Assembly (NCBI GenBank): GCA_003650445.1
Contig: QMQE01000158.1
Coordinates: forward strand, 1 to 6,035
DNA: 6,035 nucleotides
Reading direction: 5' to 3'
Origin: Acidobacteriota bacterium
GTDB taxonomy: Bacteria > Acidobacteriota > Holophagae > Thermotomaculales > Thermotomaculaceae
Below, piece after piece: positions 1 through 6,035 of this stretch. How positions within the stretch are numbered: position 1 is the first letter of the stretch; each line of letters opens with the position of its first letter. The translations under genes were made by a program, and so were the position numbers. Under the pieces are notes generated by a model. That model had not been told where the DNA came from. It was given only the letters and a program-made list of their open reading frames with translations, and ran no database searches.

Positions 1-901
1 CTTTCAATTTCTTTTTCAGCTTGTCGGAATCGTATGTTCCATTTTTATTCTCCTCTAAAAGTTCTCTCAAACTTCTGTGAACTCGAGCGGATGAATACTG
101 TCCGCTCGGGCTGTTGTGCCGCCACCAAATCACTCTCAGTACTTCCATACTCCCTTCCGGTCGGGCGGAAGAAACGTCATTGACGAACAGGGTCTGCAAA
201 GCCTTTTTGACTTGCTCGGCATCGGTATCTGAAAAACCTGTTTTGCCGGCTAATTGCGTATTAATTGCACCATAGGTTACGTAAACTCCCTTGTCGACGC
301 GGTGCTTCATTCCCATTGTATCTGAACCTTTTCTATCAGGTTCTTCCTTGTTAGTTTCAAGGTTGACGCTTTTGACGATCTGTAAACTATCAGGTGTAAT
401 CGGTTCGATACTGAATGCACTCTGAATAGTTACAGGGCCGCGAATCCCAACAGATACGGCGTCTGCATTTTCAACCGAATTCACATCAGTGTTCTTTCCT
501 TTCTTTCCTCCTCCTTTTTTCTTGAAAGCAAAAACTTGACCAAACGCCCGTACGTCGAACCATTCTTTGGGTGCGTTACATCTTGTATCGGTAGATTTGA
601 TTTTCTTTTCTTTGGTGTCTTTTTCCCATTTTTCCAAAGCTGCTTTGAAGCGGTCGTTGAGCGAACGGAATTCATCTCCCGGGGTGCGGTTATCGTCCGA
701 TTGAACGAAAATGGATTCGCCCATGTCCTGTAGACGATTGCGAATTTTGCGTTTAAGGCAAACGTCTGAAATTTCACCATAACCATCATAAGTTTGACGG
801 GGGCGGTTTCCGTTCAGTGGGTCTCCGTTTGGATTGGCCCGTCTCACGGAGATAATCACCGCGAAATCAATTTTGTTCTGGAGTGTTTTACTTTCCATCA
901 T
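1..901 (-). CDS. cas7c: Cas7c (Csd2), type I-C Cascade backbone subunit, 3' end cut by window edge
   Basis: The frame from ATG 901 is open for 300 codons to the window edge, with no stop; I translated it by hand. Csd2 proteins are usually about 280-310 residues, so only the last few codons should be missing. Family signatures are clear: NPNGDPLNGNRPR at residues 23-35, GEISDVCLKRKIRNR at 42-56, WFDVRAFGQVFAF at 114-126, GIRGPVTIQSAFS at 152-164, SDTMGMKHRVD at 193-203 and NDVSSARPEGSMEV at 241-254. In the family, several Cas7 copies bind along the crRNA spacer and form the Cascade backbone, with an RRM-like fold. A Lys/Gly-rich stretch (127-137) interrupts two conserved blocks and is probably a variable loop. 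Two ATG codons are in tandem (901 and 898); both are served by AGGAGGG at 913-907, and I chose the first. The gene overlaps the end of cas8c by 14 nt, implying translational coupling. Confidence 0.97.
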   Translation of the reverse strand, partial: MMESKTLQNKIDFAVIISVRRANPNGDPLNGNRPRQTYDGYGEISDVCLKRKIRNRLQDMGESIFVQSDDNRTPGDEFRSLNDRFKAALEKWEKDTKEKKIKSTDTRCNAPKEWFDVRAFGQVFAFKKKGGGKKGKNTDVNSVENADAVSVGIRGPVTIQSAFSIEPITPDSLQIVKSVNLETNKEEPDRKGSDTMGMKHRVDKGVYVTYGAINTQLAGKTGFSDTDAEQVKKALQTLFVNDVSSARPEGSMEVLRVIWWRHNSPSGQYSSARVHRSLRELLEENKNGTYDSDKLKKKLK

Positions 902-1307
902 TGTTACCCTCCTGTTCATTATGTTCGGTTAATTTTTCATTTTTACCAACATTCTTGACAAGATAATCGATGTAGGCACGTTCGTGGTAATAGCCAATCA
1001 GATACGAGCCGTTCAGCGGCTCATCTTTTTCATAGTCTGCAACCGAAACGAATTTGTTTTTGATCGCTTCAATTTCCTGAAAAGCAAAACCGCCTTTTAC
1101 CGTTTGAATGTACGGATTGAGGCAACTGTGGATTGTCTGCCAGGTTCTGAACGGACGTTGGGCAAAGGTTTGCATATGCCGGATCGCCGCGGTGACAATG
1201 CGATTACTGTCCTTTTTATAAAGGGCGTATTCTTCCAGTTTGTCCGCCGCGCCAAGCAATCTTCCATACAGGTAATCACGATTGGTTCGATCTAATTCAA
1301 TATTCAA
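888..1307 (-). CDS. cas11c: Putative Cas11c small subunit, internal in-frame translation product of cas8c
   Basis: In type I-C, experiments on other species showed that the small subunit is made by internal initiation within cas8c and shares its C-terminal sequence. Here an in-frame TTG (1307-1305, Leu490 of Cas8c) is preceded by AGGGAGG (1322-1316), with about 7-8 nt between them, an excellent ribosome binding arrangement in the middle of a coding region. The product would be 139 residues starting (M)NIELDRTNRDYLYGRLLG, close to the roughly 120-140 residues expected. The start falls just before the conserved LD-x-x-N...Y-x-x-GRL block, where the helical small-subunit domain begins. No in-frame ATG lies nearby; the next, Met534, would delete the first helices. 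In the complex Cas11c is expected to sit along the inner belly and stabilise the non-target strand. The start codon is inferred from sequence, not shown. Confidence 0.68.
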   Translation of the reverse strand: MNIELDRTNRDYLYGRLLGAADKLEEYALYKKDSNRIVTAAIRHMQTFAQRPFRTWQTIHSCLNPYIQTVKGGFAFQEIEAIKNKFVSVADYEKDEPLNGSYLIGYYHERAYIDYLVKNVGKNEKLTEHNEQEGNNDGK

Positions 1308-2774
1308 TTCACAGCCCTCCCTGTTTCGTTGTTGATAATCCTTGCGTACCAAAGCACATGTTGTTGCTAAAATCCTTTCAAAACCATTGCGGTCAAATTT
1401 GCCATTCCCTGTTATCCCTAACGGGTTGGAAGCCCGTCGAATTGCTGCCACCACATAATCCGTCGGCAGAAACGCTCCGTCAAAAATACAGCGGAGCAGC
1501 CGTTCCCTCGCCCCCTTTTTGATTTTGATATAGCTCTCATCTTTACTGCCGCGAGGTTTTCCGTAAACCGCTTCAATAATTCTATCCACGGACGGTGCGC
1601 CGATATACAGAACATATTTTTTATTCTTTTTATCCCATAATTTCAGGCTCCATTTGCAGCCGTCATGCCAGTCCGCTATTTTTTCAAGGTATTCGTTCCT
1701 GTCCAATTCACGGTAAAAAGTAATGGACAATCGTCCCGCCGTGGCCGCATCCAGCACAATTACTGCGGTTTTGGCATGTTGTGTCAGCGCCTTGCCATAG
1801 CCAAATCCCTCAAGAGTTTTTTTCAAAGTGTCGGCGTAGTCAATTCCGGTTTCGGCATGAAGGTCAATCTGCGCGTCATTCTCCGTTTCGGTTGAGGATT
1901 CCTGCAAAAACCTCCAGATACTTTCATCTTCAATCGGTGGTGGTAACAGCTTTTCCGTGAAACCAACCGTAAAGGATAATACCACTTGTTCACCGCAGTA
2001 ATACCCCCGATTATTTATGAGATATCGCAAAAACTGATGTGCTTTCTGGCTGGATTCGTAACCGATGGAGACAGCTTCTAAAGAAGCGGTAAATTTTCCG
2101 CGGAACGTATAATTGGTTGTGTCATTATCTGAAACCAATTTTGAGTTCGCGGAAGCATTCGAAATCTTTTTTGGGTGAGATATCGCTCTTGATTGCTCAG
2201 CTCCCGTAATATAATCGAGCAGGCGGGCATCTTCTTTGGTTGATAAATAGTATTGATGCCAAGCTGTGAAAAAAGATTCATCTTCCCACACCTTCGTTTG
2301 CGGTTTTTTAGACATTTCTACCTGAAAAATAACAAATGTTTTATCTTTAGGTTTTATTGCCGCCAAATCTAAAGCAACAGTACGTTTTTCAATATACTGA
2401 TAAATCGCTTTGATCTGATCGGTTGCAAATCCAGACTCAGCAAAGCTCTGGAGTTGTGCAAGATAGTCATCATATTTTTTCCCATCACCTTTAAGATAAC
2501 CAAATTGGTCAAAAACTGGATGAGAAGCGACCCCGCTGGACCGTCCCAAACTTTTCTCTGTAACCGGAATTGTGATTATTTCAGTCTCTACTCCTTTTTT
2601 GCGATTCGCTTTTTCTATTATGCGGGAACGGATAAAATTTCCTTTTCCATCGATAATAATCACAACAATCTTATCACCATTATTAGAGATGGAAGTTGTC
2701 GAAAGCGGATACATTTTTTTCAACGCCTCGGTATTTTTATCGTAACTAACCACCAGGTTTTGCCACAATCCCAT
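888..2774 (-). CDS. cas8c: Cas8c (Csd1), type I-C Cascade large subunit
   Basis: This 628-residue protein matches the Csd1/Cas8c family in length (about 570-640) and motifs. The N-terminal part has SHPVFDQFGYLKG at 84-96. The central block has DYITGAEQ at 187-194, ISHPKKI at 198-204, KLVSDN at 212-217, NYTFRGKF at 221-228 and SIGYESSQKAHQFLRYLI at 236-253. The C-terminal helical part has LDRTNRDYLYGRLLGAADKLEE at 494-515 in family style, and ends with NGSYLIGYYHERA at 588-600, the usual Csd1 finish. In the family the N-terminal region recognises the PAM and starts R-loop formation, while the C-terminal domain equals the small subunit. ATG 2774 is preceded by a GAGGGGG-type ribosome site (2789-2783) within the last codons of cas5c. 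The gene begins 3 nt after the cas5c stop, in the same frame, and its last 14 nt overlap cas7c. The C-terminal 139 codons probably also encode a separate Cas11c. Confidence 0.97.
   Translation of the reverse strand: MGLWQNLVVSYDKNTEALKKMYPLSTTSISNNGDKIVVIIIDGKGNFIRSRIIEKANRKKGVETEIITIPVTEKSLGRSSGVASHPVFDQFGYLKGDGKKYDDYLAQLQSFAESGFATDQIKAIYQYIEKRTVALDLAAIKPKDKTFVIFQVEMSKKPQTKVWEDESFFTAWHQYYLSTKEDARLLDYITGAEQSRAISHPKKISNASANSKLVSDNDTTNYTFRGKFTASLEAVSIGYESSQKAHQFLRYLINNRGYYCGEQVVLSFTVGFTEKLLPPPIEDESIWRFLQESSTETENDAQIDLHAETGIDYADTLKKTLEGFGYGKALTQHAKTAVIVLDAATAGRLSITFYRELDRNEYLEKIADWHDGCKWSLKLWDKKNKKYVLYIGAPSVDRIIEAVYGKPRGSKDESYIKIKKGARERLLRCIFDGAFLPTDYVVAAIRRASNPLGITGNGKFDRNGFERILATTCALVRKDYQQRNREGCELNIELDRTNRDYLYGRLLGAADKLEEYALYKKDSNRIVTAAIRHMQTFAQRPFRTWQTIHSCLNPYIQTVKGGFAFQEIEAIKNKFVSVADYEKDEPLNGSYLIGYYHERAYIDYLVKNVGKNEKLTEHNEQEGNNDGK
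907..913 (-). promoter_or_regulatory. Ribosome binding site for cas7c inside the 3' end of cas8c
   Basis: The minus strand reads AGGAGGG here, followed by TAACA and then ATGATG. The spacing is 5 nt to the ATG at 901 and 8 nt to the ATG at 898, so it cannot by itself separate the two starts. It is the strongest Shine-Dalgarno match of the operon. That fits the need for several Cas7 copies per complex, although this link is inference. Confidence 0.8.
1316..1322 (-). promoter_or_regulatory. Internal ribosome binding site for Cas11c within cas8c
   Basis: The minus strand reads AGGGAGGGC, then TGTGAA, then TTG in the cas8c frame. This is a near-ideal Shine-Dalgarno sequence at ideal spacing. It encodes Arg-Glu-Gly (486-488) in a poorly conserved linker, so the purine run is not obviously imposed by protein sequence. 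A GTG at 1312 is out of frame and too close to be the start. Confidence 0.65.
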
Positions 2775-2777
2775 AGC

Positions 2778-3521
2778 TCAATCCCCCTCTTCATTCATCA
2801 AATCCACTACGCTGAGGTCATTGTCGACAAAAGAAAAATTCCGGTCATCTTCGAATTTTTTTGCCGTCATCTTGCGGATATAACGACGCAAGGAGAGATC
2901 ACAATCCTTTGGCGCCGGAAACTCGATGATGCCGTCTTTCATCTTCGCTCTCCACAAACGGACAACCAGTTCATCTTTCCCCGTTTCATCGGGATAATCG
3001 TATCCGTGGAACTGCACACCAAAATCAATTTCACCATAATAATCGTAAAAACCTTCGTCTTTCTTAAAACTACAGGGTTCGACGTACCCCTGGCATTCCC
3101 TTGTGCCGAGAAAAATATCCCTCCGACCGCCTTTTTTTATGCTGCGTTTGGCGATGTTGTGATGCTTGTTTTCGTCGCGATCGTCTTCAAGGTTCTCGCG
3201 CTGATAGTTCCAGTCAAAATGAGCAAGAACCTGATATTCAACATCACGCAGGTAGGTGTAAAATGAAAGATCATTTCCGCCGCTCATTTTTATCGGTTTG
3301 ATTCCTTTTGACTCGGTCTGAATCTTTTTCATTACCCGCACCGCATCGATATGCCAGATGATAGTTGGCTTCCAGTAAACACTTTCAAGAATTCCTTTAA
3401 TTGCCTGGTAAGTCGGTATCTGGTAAGAAAATTTTTCGCCACCAACCCGGGTAACAGGATCAGAAAATAAAGCATATCGTCCCGTGATCTTGAATTCTAC
3501 CGAATTTCGTTTCTTATTCAT
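2778..3521 (-). CDS. cas5c: Cas5c (Cas5d), crRNA-processing endoribonuclease of type I-C
   Basis: The product is 247 residues from the preferred start. Cas5c replaces Cas6 in this subtype: it cuts pre-crRNA repeats, stays on the 5' handle and joins Cascade. Clear signatures (numbered from ATG 3521) are YALFSDPVTRVGGEKFSY at 16-33, PTYQAIKGILESVYWKP at 36-52, SGGNDLSFYTYLRDV at 80-94, GGRRDIFLGTRECQGYVEPC at 131-150 and YPDETGKDELVVRLW at 175-189. By memory alignment with Bacillus halodurans Cas5d, whose active site is Tyr46/Lys116/His117, the equivalents are Tyr49, Lys119 and His120, all present. The start at 3521 has AGGGGAG (3536-3530) with 8 nt spacing and gives an N-terminus close to the family's. 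A longer frame begins at ATG 3548 (256 residues, 8 nt overlap with cas3) but has no ribosome site. The stop TGA is followed by GCT and the cas8c ATG, all in one frame. Confidence 0.96.
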   Translation of the reverse strand: MNKKRNSVEFKITGRYALFSDPVTRVGGEKFSYQIPTYQAIKGILESVYWKPTIIWHIDAVRVMKKIQTESKGIKPIKMSGGNDLSFYTYLRDVEYQVLAHFDWNYQRENLEDDRDENKHHNIAKRSIKKGGRRDIFLGTRECQGYVEPCSFKKDEGFYDYYGEIDFGVQFHGYDYPDETGKDELVVRLWRAKMKDGIIEFPAPKDCDLSLRRYIRKMTAKKFEDDRNFSFVDNDLSVVDLMNEEGD

Positions 3522-3529
3522 CGGTTCCA

Positions 3530-3536
3530 CTCCCCT
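3530..3536 (-). promoter_or_regulatory. Ribosome binding site that decides the cas5c start
   Basis: AGGGGAG on the minus strand lies 8 nt before ATG 3521, in the 19-nt gap after the cas3 stop. Nothing comparable precedes the alternative ATG at 3548, where the upstream sequence is AT-rich cas3 coding DNA. This favours the shorter, 247-residue Cas5c. Confidence 0.7.
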
Positions 3537-3540
3537 GATT

Positions 3541-5817
3541 TTACGCATTTAATAATGAAAACATTGCCTTACTCATCAACCCTTGCTCTTCAGCATCGTA
3601 GTAGTCAGGACTCAACAAATAAAACGTGTCATCTACGAGACTAACCGCCCGCTCGATTTTATCCAACTCCTTCAAAGATTTTGCATATACGGAGACTGTA
3701 TACTTTTGCAATTGCTTCAGGATGCGCATTTTCTCCTTTGGGTGGTAACAAGCCAGAAACGCGTCAACAAGTTTCATAGCATCACCATAGGGAACAACGA
3801 TGCCGACCTGGACACCGTCAATCACGGAAAACTCTTCCGCCGCCGTTCGGAAAGCACTGGGCAGCCCGACGTAATTCATATTGTTACGGTTTTTGTAGGC
3901 ACTTGTTCCCAGCGGATTATTGCTGAGCAGGCTGAAGATTGTTTTTTTGTCACCGTTTATACTATAATCCATTTTATTTTTCTGTGCGTAAAAATAGTAA
4001 TCATAAAATCGGGCTATTACTTCTTCGCTCATCAGGTTGATGCCTTGTTTTTCACGGAATACCCTTGCAGTGATCTCCTTGCCCTCCCTGATTTCCGGCA
4101 GACGTGAGAGCTTTTCGTTGTAAACATCGACAACCAGGACCGGCTGCGACATTGGGTTTTCTTTATTGCGGTTACAGCGCCCTGCCGCCTGAATAATGCT
4201 GTCCATACCTGCCGCTGCACGAATTACACAGTCAAACGATATATCTACACCTGCTTCAATCAGTTGTGTGCTGACACATAACGTTACTTTTTTTGTTTCA
4301 GTGTCCAAATTTTTCCGTAATCGATCAAGAATTTTCATACGGTGAGCAGGGCACAGGTCAGTCGTCAAAAACGCTTTTTCACATTCAATCGGTCGGCACT
4401 GTTCATACACTCCACGGGCATCGCCTTTGGTGTTCATAATGACGAGAGTGCTTTTCCCCTGTTCAATTTGCGTCTTGACCAACGCCGCAATTTGTTCGTG
4501 ATCTATTGCCGACTGGGTTTTATCTTCAATTCGAACCCGTTCAAAGACTTTCAAGTTATCAGGCGCAATACTGACGATATCCGGCTTGTTAGATAATAGT
4601 ACCGGACGTTCTGTCTTGTGAAGATGGGGCTGAGTAGCCGTACAGAGCAGAATGGTTGATTTGCTGAATGTCTGCAAAAAGTTAACCGCCTGATTGAACA
4701 GATGGACGCACTTGATCGGCAAAGCCTGGATTTCGTCAAAAATCAGGATCGCCTCCGACATGTTGTGAAACTTCCGGAGCTTTGACGCTTTATTGCTGTA
4801 AATTGTTTCTAGAAACTGGACCATCGTGGTTAGAATAATCGGGCTGTCCCAGCGGGAAGTTAACAGACGGTACTGCTCTTCTTCATCGTCCCCTTCCGGC
4901 GGTTCAATGTTGGAATGGTGTTCCAGAATCAACTCTCCGCCGTCATCCGGGAAGATTTCGTGCATCTTGGCAGCAGTTTGATCAAGAATTGACAAATAAG
5001 GAATAACATAAATGATGCGTTTAAGTTTGTGCTCCTTGGCGTGTTCCAAAGCAAACCGTAAGCTAGACAAGGTTTTCCCGCCACCGGTCGGAACAGACAA
5101 AGTATAAATCCCCTGTTGCCGCCGGCTGGCCTGTTGGCATTGTTCTGATATACTTTTGCGGACTTTATTAATGCCGACCTCATCAGAAAAAGAACCCAGA
5201 TAGTTTTCTAATTGTTTAATCAAAGCCAACCAATCTGGTATTGTATGGTCAATTTCCAGATCTGCACTGTTGCATCTGTCCGCATCCACGACACAGGAAT
5301 AGACCACTTTCGTCAGAAAATGCAGCATAAAATGAAGATTTAATTTTTTGTTTTGGCAGATTTGACAAAAACTTAGAACCTCCTTTTTTAACTTTTCTTC
5401 ATTGATAATGGGACTAAATGCGTTTGTTGCTTCCACGTAATGGAGTTTCTCTTCACCTTTACTGGTCTTGACAGATAGCGTCCTTTCGCCATCGGTAATA
5501 TTATCGAACAAGCCATTATGATGGGTCGCAATGACATTGCCAACGATATCCGCAATTAGATGGTCGCTGATTTTTTCCTCAGCAAACTTCGCCCCTTGTA
5601 AAGCGTGGATAACTTCACCTCGCGTTACGTTCTTGCCTTCCAAGCTGCGTCTCAGGTAATCCTGAAACGCATGTGTGTATTTGCCCAAATCGTGTAGCAG
5701 ACCAGCCCAATAGCCTGTATTTCCACAACCAAAAACACCAGCGAATACTTTTGCCAGATCAGCCGTCGCTGTAAGATGGTCCGACAATTTCTGATTTTCA
5801 CGAGCGTAAAAAGTCAT
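3541..5817 (-). CDS. cas3: Cas3, HD nuclease-DExH/D-box helicase of type I-C
   Basis: This 758-residue protein is full length for a type I-C Cas3, with an N-terminal HD domain followed by an SF2 helicase. HD residues are visible: His14 (SDHLTATADLA), His42-Asp43 (GLLHDLGKY), His71 (EVIHALQGAKF), His99-His100 (ATHHNGLFD) and Asp178 (VVDADR). Helicase motifs follow: Walker A SVPTGGGKT at 241-249, motif Ia YVIPYLSILDQT at 270-281, motif II DEIQ at 361-364, motif III CTATQP at 392-397, motif V STQLIEAGVDI at 516-526 and motif VI QAAGRCNRN at 543-551. Cas3 is recruited by target-bound Cascade, nicks the displaced strand, then unwinds and degrades DNA using ATP and metal ions. Motif II is DEIQ rather than DExH, which I believe is not rare in I-C. 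ATG 5817 has only a short AGGA (5825-5822) 4 nt away, suggesting weaker initiation than downstream genes. All catalytic motifs are intact. Confidence 0.98.
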   Translation of the reverse strand: MTFYARENQKLSDHLTATADLAKVFAGVFGCGNTGYWAGLLHDLGKYTHAFQDYLRRSLEGKNVTRGEVIHALQGAKFAEEKISDHLIADIVGNVIATHHNGLFDNITDGERTLSVKTSKGEEKLHYVEATNAFSPIINEEKLKKEVLSFCQICQNKKLNLHFMLHFLTKVVYSCVVDADRCNSADLEIDHTIPDWLALIKQLENYLGSFSDEVGINKVRKSISEQCQQASRRQQGIYTLSVPTGGGKTLSSLRFALEHAKEHKLKRIIYVIPYLSILDQTAAKMHEIFPDDGGELILEHHSNIEPPEGDDEEEQYRLLTSRWDSPIILTTMVQFLETIYSNKASKLRKFHNMSEAILIFDEIQALPIKCVHLFNQAVNFLQTFSKSTILLCTATQPHLHKTERPVLLSNKPDIVSIAPDNLKVFERVRIEDKTQSAIDHEQIAALVKTQIEQGKSTLVIMNTKGDARGVYEQCRPIECEKAFLTTDLCPAHRMKILDRLRKNLDTETKKVTLCVSTQLIEAGVDISFDCVIRAAAGMDSIIQAAGRCNRNKENPMSQPVLVVDVYNEKLSRLPEIREGKEITARVFREKQGINLMSEEVIARFYDYYFYAQKNKMDYSINGDKKTIFSLLSNNPLGTSAYKNRNNMNYVGLPSAFRTAAEEFSVIDGVQVGIVVPYGDAMKLVDAFLACYHPKEKMRILKQLQKYTVSVYAKSLKELDKIERAVSLVDDTFYLLSPDYYDAEEQGLMSKAMFSLLNA

Positions 5818-6035
5818 ACTGTCCTACTTTGATAAAACTCAATTTTCTGATGCTGATCAGCTTCAACAAATAAACCAGCATGATGACCGTATTGCCATAG
5901 AGAGCAAGGACATCATCAAAGGTCGTATCTTCCCGGAAGGCGTGATTGGGGGCACTGCCCGGCTTTTCAAAGGGTATCCAGTAGCCGCGCAGATGTAATA
6001 GCTGATATGGGAGAGGTAGCGAAAGGCCCGTTCCC
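5798..6035 (-). CDS. Possible C-terminal end of an unidentified upstream gene (start off window)
   Basis: One minus-strand frame is open from 6034 to a TGA at 5800-5798, giving 78 residues and ending 20 nt inside cas3 in another frame. I recognise no family. The translated end includes LRGYWIPFEKPGSAPNHAF, followed by a hydrophobic run from about LALYGNTVIM through LVYLLKLISI that could be a membrane helix, then a basic tail. A rough count gives the lowest GC at codon position 2, compatible with coding. The aligned plus-strand frame is also open, and 78 codons is short enough for chance. If real, the gene would be co-directional and overlapping, so cas3 would be translated as part of a longer operon. 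If not, these 218 nt are the cas operon's upstream region. Confidence 0.3.
   Translation of the reverse strand, partial: GTGLSLPLPYQLLHLRGYWIPFEKPGSAPNHAFREDTTFDDVLALYGNTVIMLVYLLKLISIRKLSFIKVGQYDFLRS
5849..5864. promoter_or_regulatory. Imperfect palindrome upstream of cas3, possible operator
   Basis: GCTGATCAGC (5852-5861) is a perfect 10-bp palindrome, extended on each side by GA/TC across one T-T mismatch. It lies about 32-47 bp before the cas3 start, where a dimeric regulator could bind. There is no loop and no following T-run, so it does not look like a terminator. Short palindromes of this length occur by chance, and the site may lie within an overlapping gene. Confidence 0.18.

Noticed and set aside
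491..523. Programmed frameshift at the A-run and AGGAGGAGG in cas7c
   Set aside because: The A-AAA-AAG heptamer is not in the required phase with the cas7c frame, and the Shine-Dalgarno-like sequence lies downstream, not upstream, of the run.
481..789. Minus-strand 102-codon frame
   Set aside because: It is an out-of-frame shadow of cas7c, whose own frame here encodes unmistakable Csd2 motifs.
2454..3266. Long plus-strand open frame (270 codons) across the cas8c-cas5c junction
   Set aside because: Its codons are exactly in register with cas8c and cas5c, which share one frame, so it stays open simply because those genes there lack TTA, CTA and TCA codons. Its Phe/Ile-rich sequence is the mirror of the charged codons on the real strand.
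3583..4107. Plus-strand open frame (174 codons) within cas3
   Set aside because: It lies wholly opposite well-conserved Cas3 C-terminal sequence, has no ribosome site that I can see and no recognisable motif.
5818..5900. Sigma-70 promoter for cas3
   Set aside because: TTGAAG occurs at about 5866, but no acceptable -10 hexamer follows at 16-18 nt. No convincing pair was found.
5810..5995. Plus-strand open frame upstream of cas3
   Set aside because: It has no ATG, GTG or TTG near its beginning and starts directly after a stop codon inside cas3. It is the register-aligned mirror of the open minus frame.
1..6035. CRISPR array, tRNA, rRNA or insertion sequence in the window
   Set aside because: No regularly spaced repeats, no conserved RNA gene sequence and no transposase or terminal inverted repeats were seen. 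Nearly all bases lie in the four cas genes.

Overview
The window holds most of the interference half of a type I-C (formerly Dvulg) CRISPR-Cas operon, read entirely from the minus strand. In transcription order (right to left) it carries cas3 (5817-3541), cas5c (3521-2778), cas8c/csd1 (2774-888) and cas7c/csd2 (901 to beyond base 1). This is the standard I-C order. Family knowledge predicts cas4, cas1, cas2 and the repeat-spacer array to the left of base 1. None of these is visible here, and I see no repeat array in the window.

The genes are packed tightly. cas3 and cas5c are separated by 19 nt (or overlap by 8 nt with an upstream start). cas5c and cas8c are separated by 3 nt and share a reading frame. 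cas8c and cas7c overlap by 14 nt. Good Shine-Dalgarno sequences lie inside or just after the preceding gene, which suggests one translationally coupled transcript. I see no internal terminator or promoter.

Together the genes encode the I-C effector. Cas5c processes pre-crRNA (this subtype has no Cas6). Cas7c forms the backbone along the crRNA. Cas8c is the large subunit that senses the PAM. Cas3 is the HD nuclease-helicase that degrades the target. The least obvious element is inside cas8c: a strong Shine-Dalgarno sequence, seven bases before an in-frame TTG at 1307, lies where the independently translated small subunit Cas11c is expected to begin. I annotate it as a nested gene (888-1307).

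The right-hand 218 nt upstream of cas3 contain no recognisable family. A minus-strand frame is open from the window edge to a stop 20 nt inside cas3 (5798). It could be the C-terminal end of an upstream gene, or chance in a promoter region. The organism is a bacterium of moderate GC that uses Shine-Dalgarno initiation. The Cas8c and Cas5c sequences resemble, from memory, the Bacillus/Clostridia-like branch of I-C, but I cannot assign a taxon. All catalytic motifs that I can check are intact, so the system looks functional.
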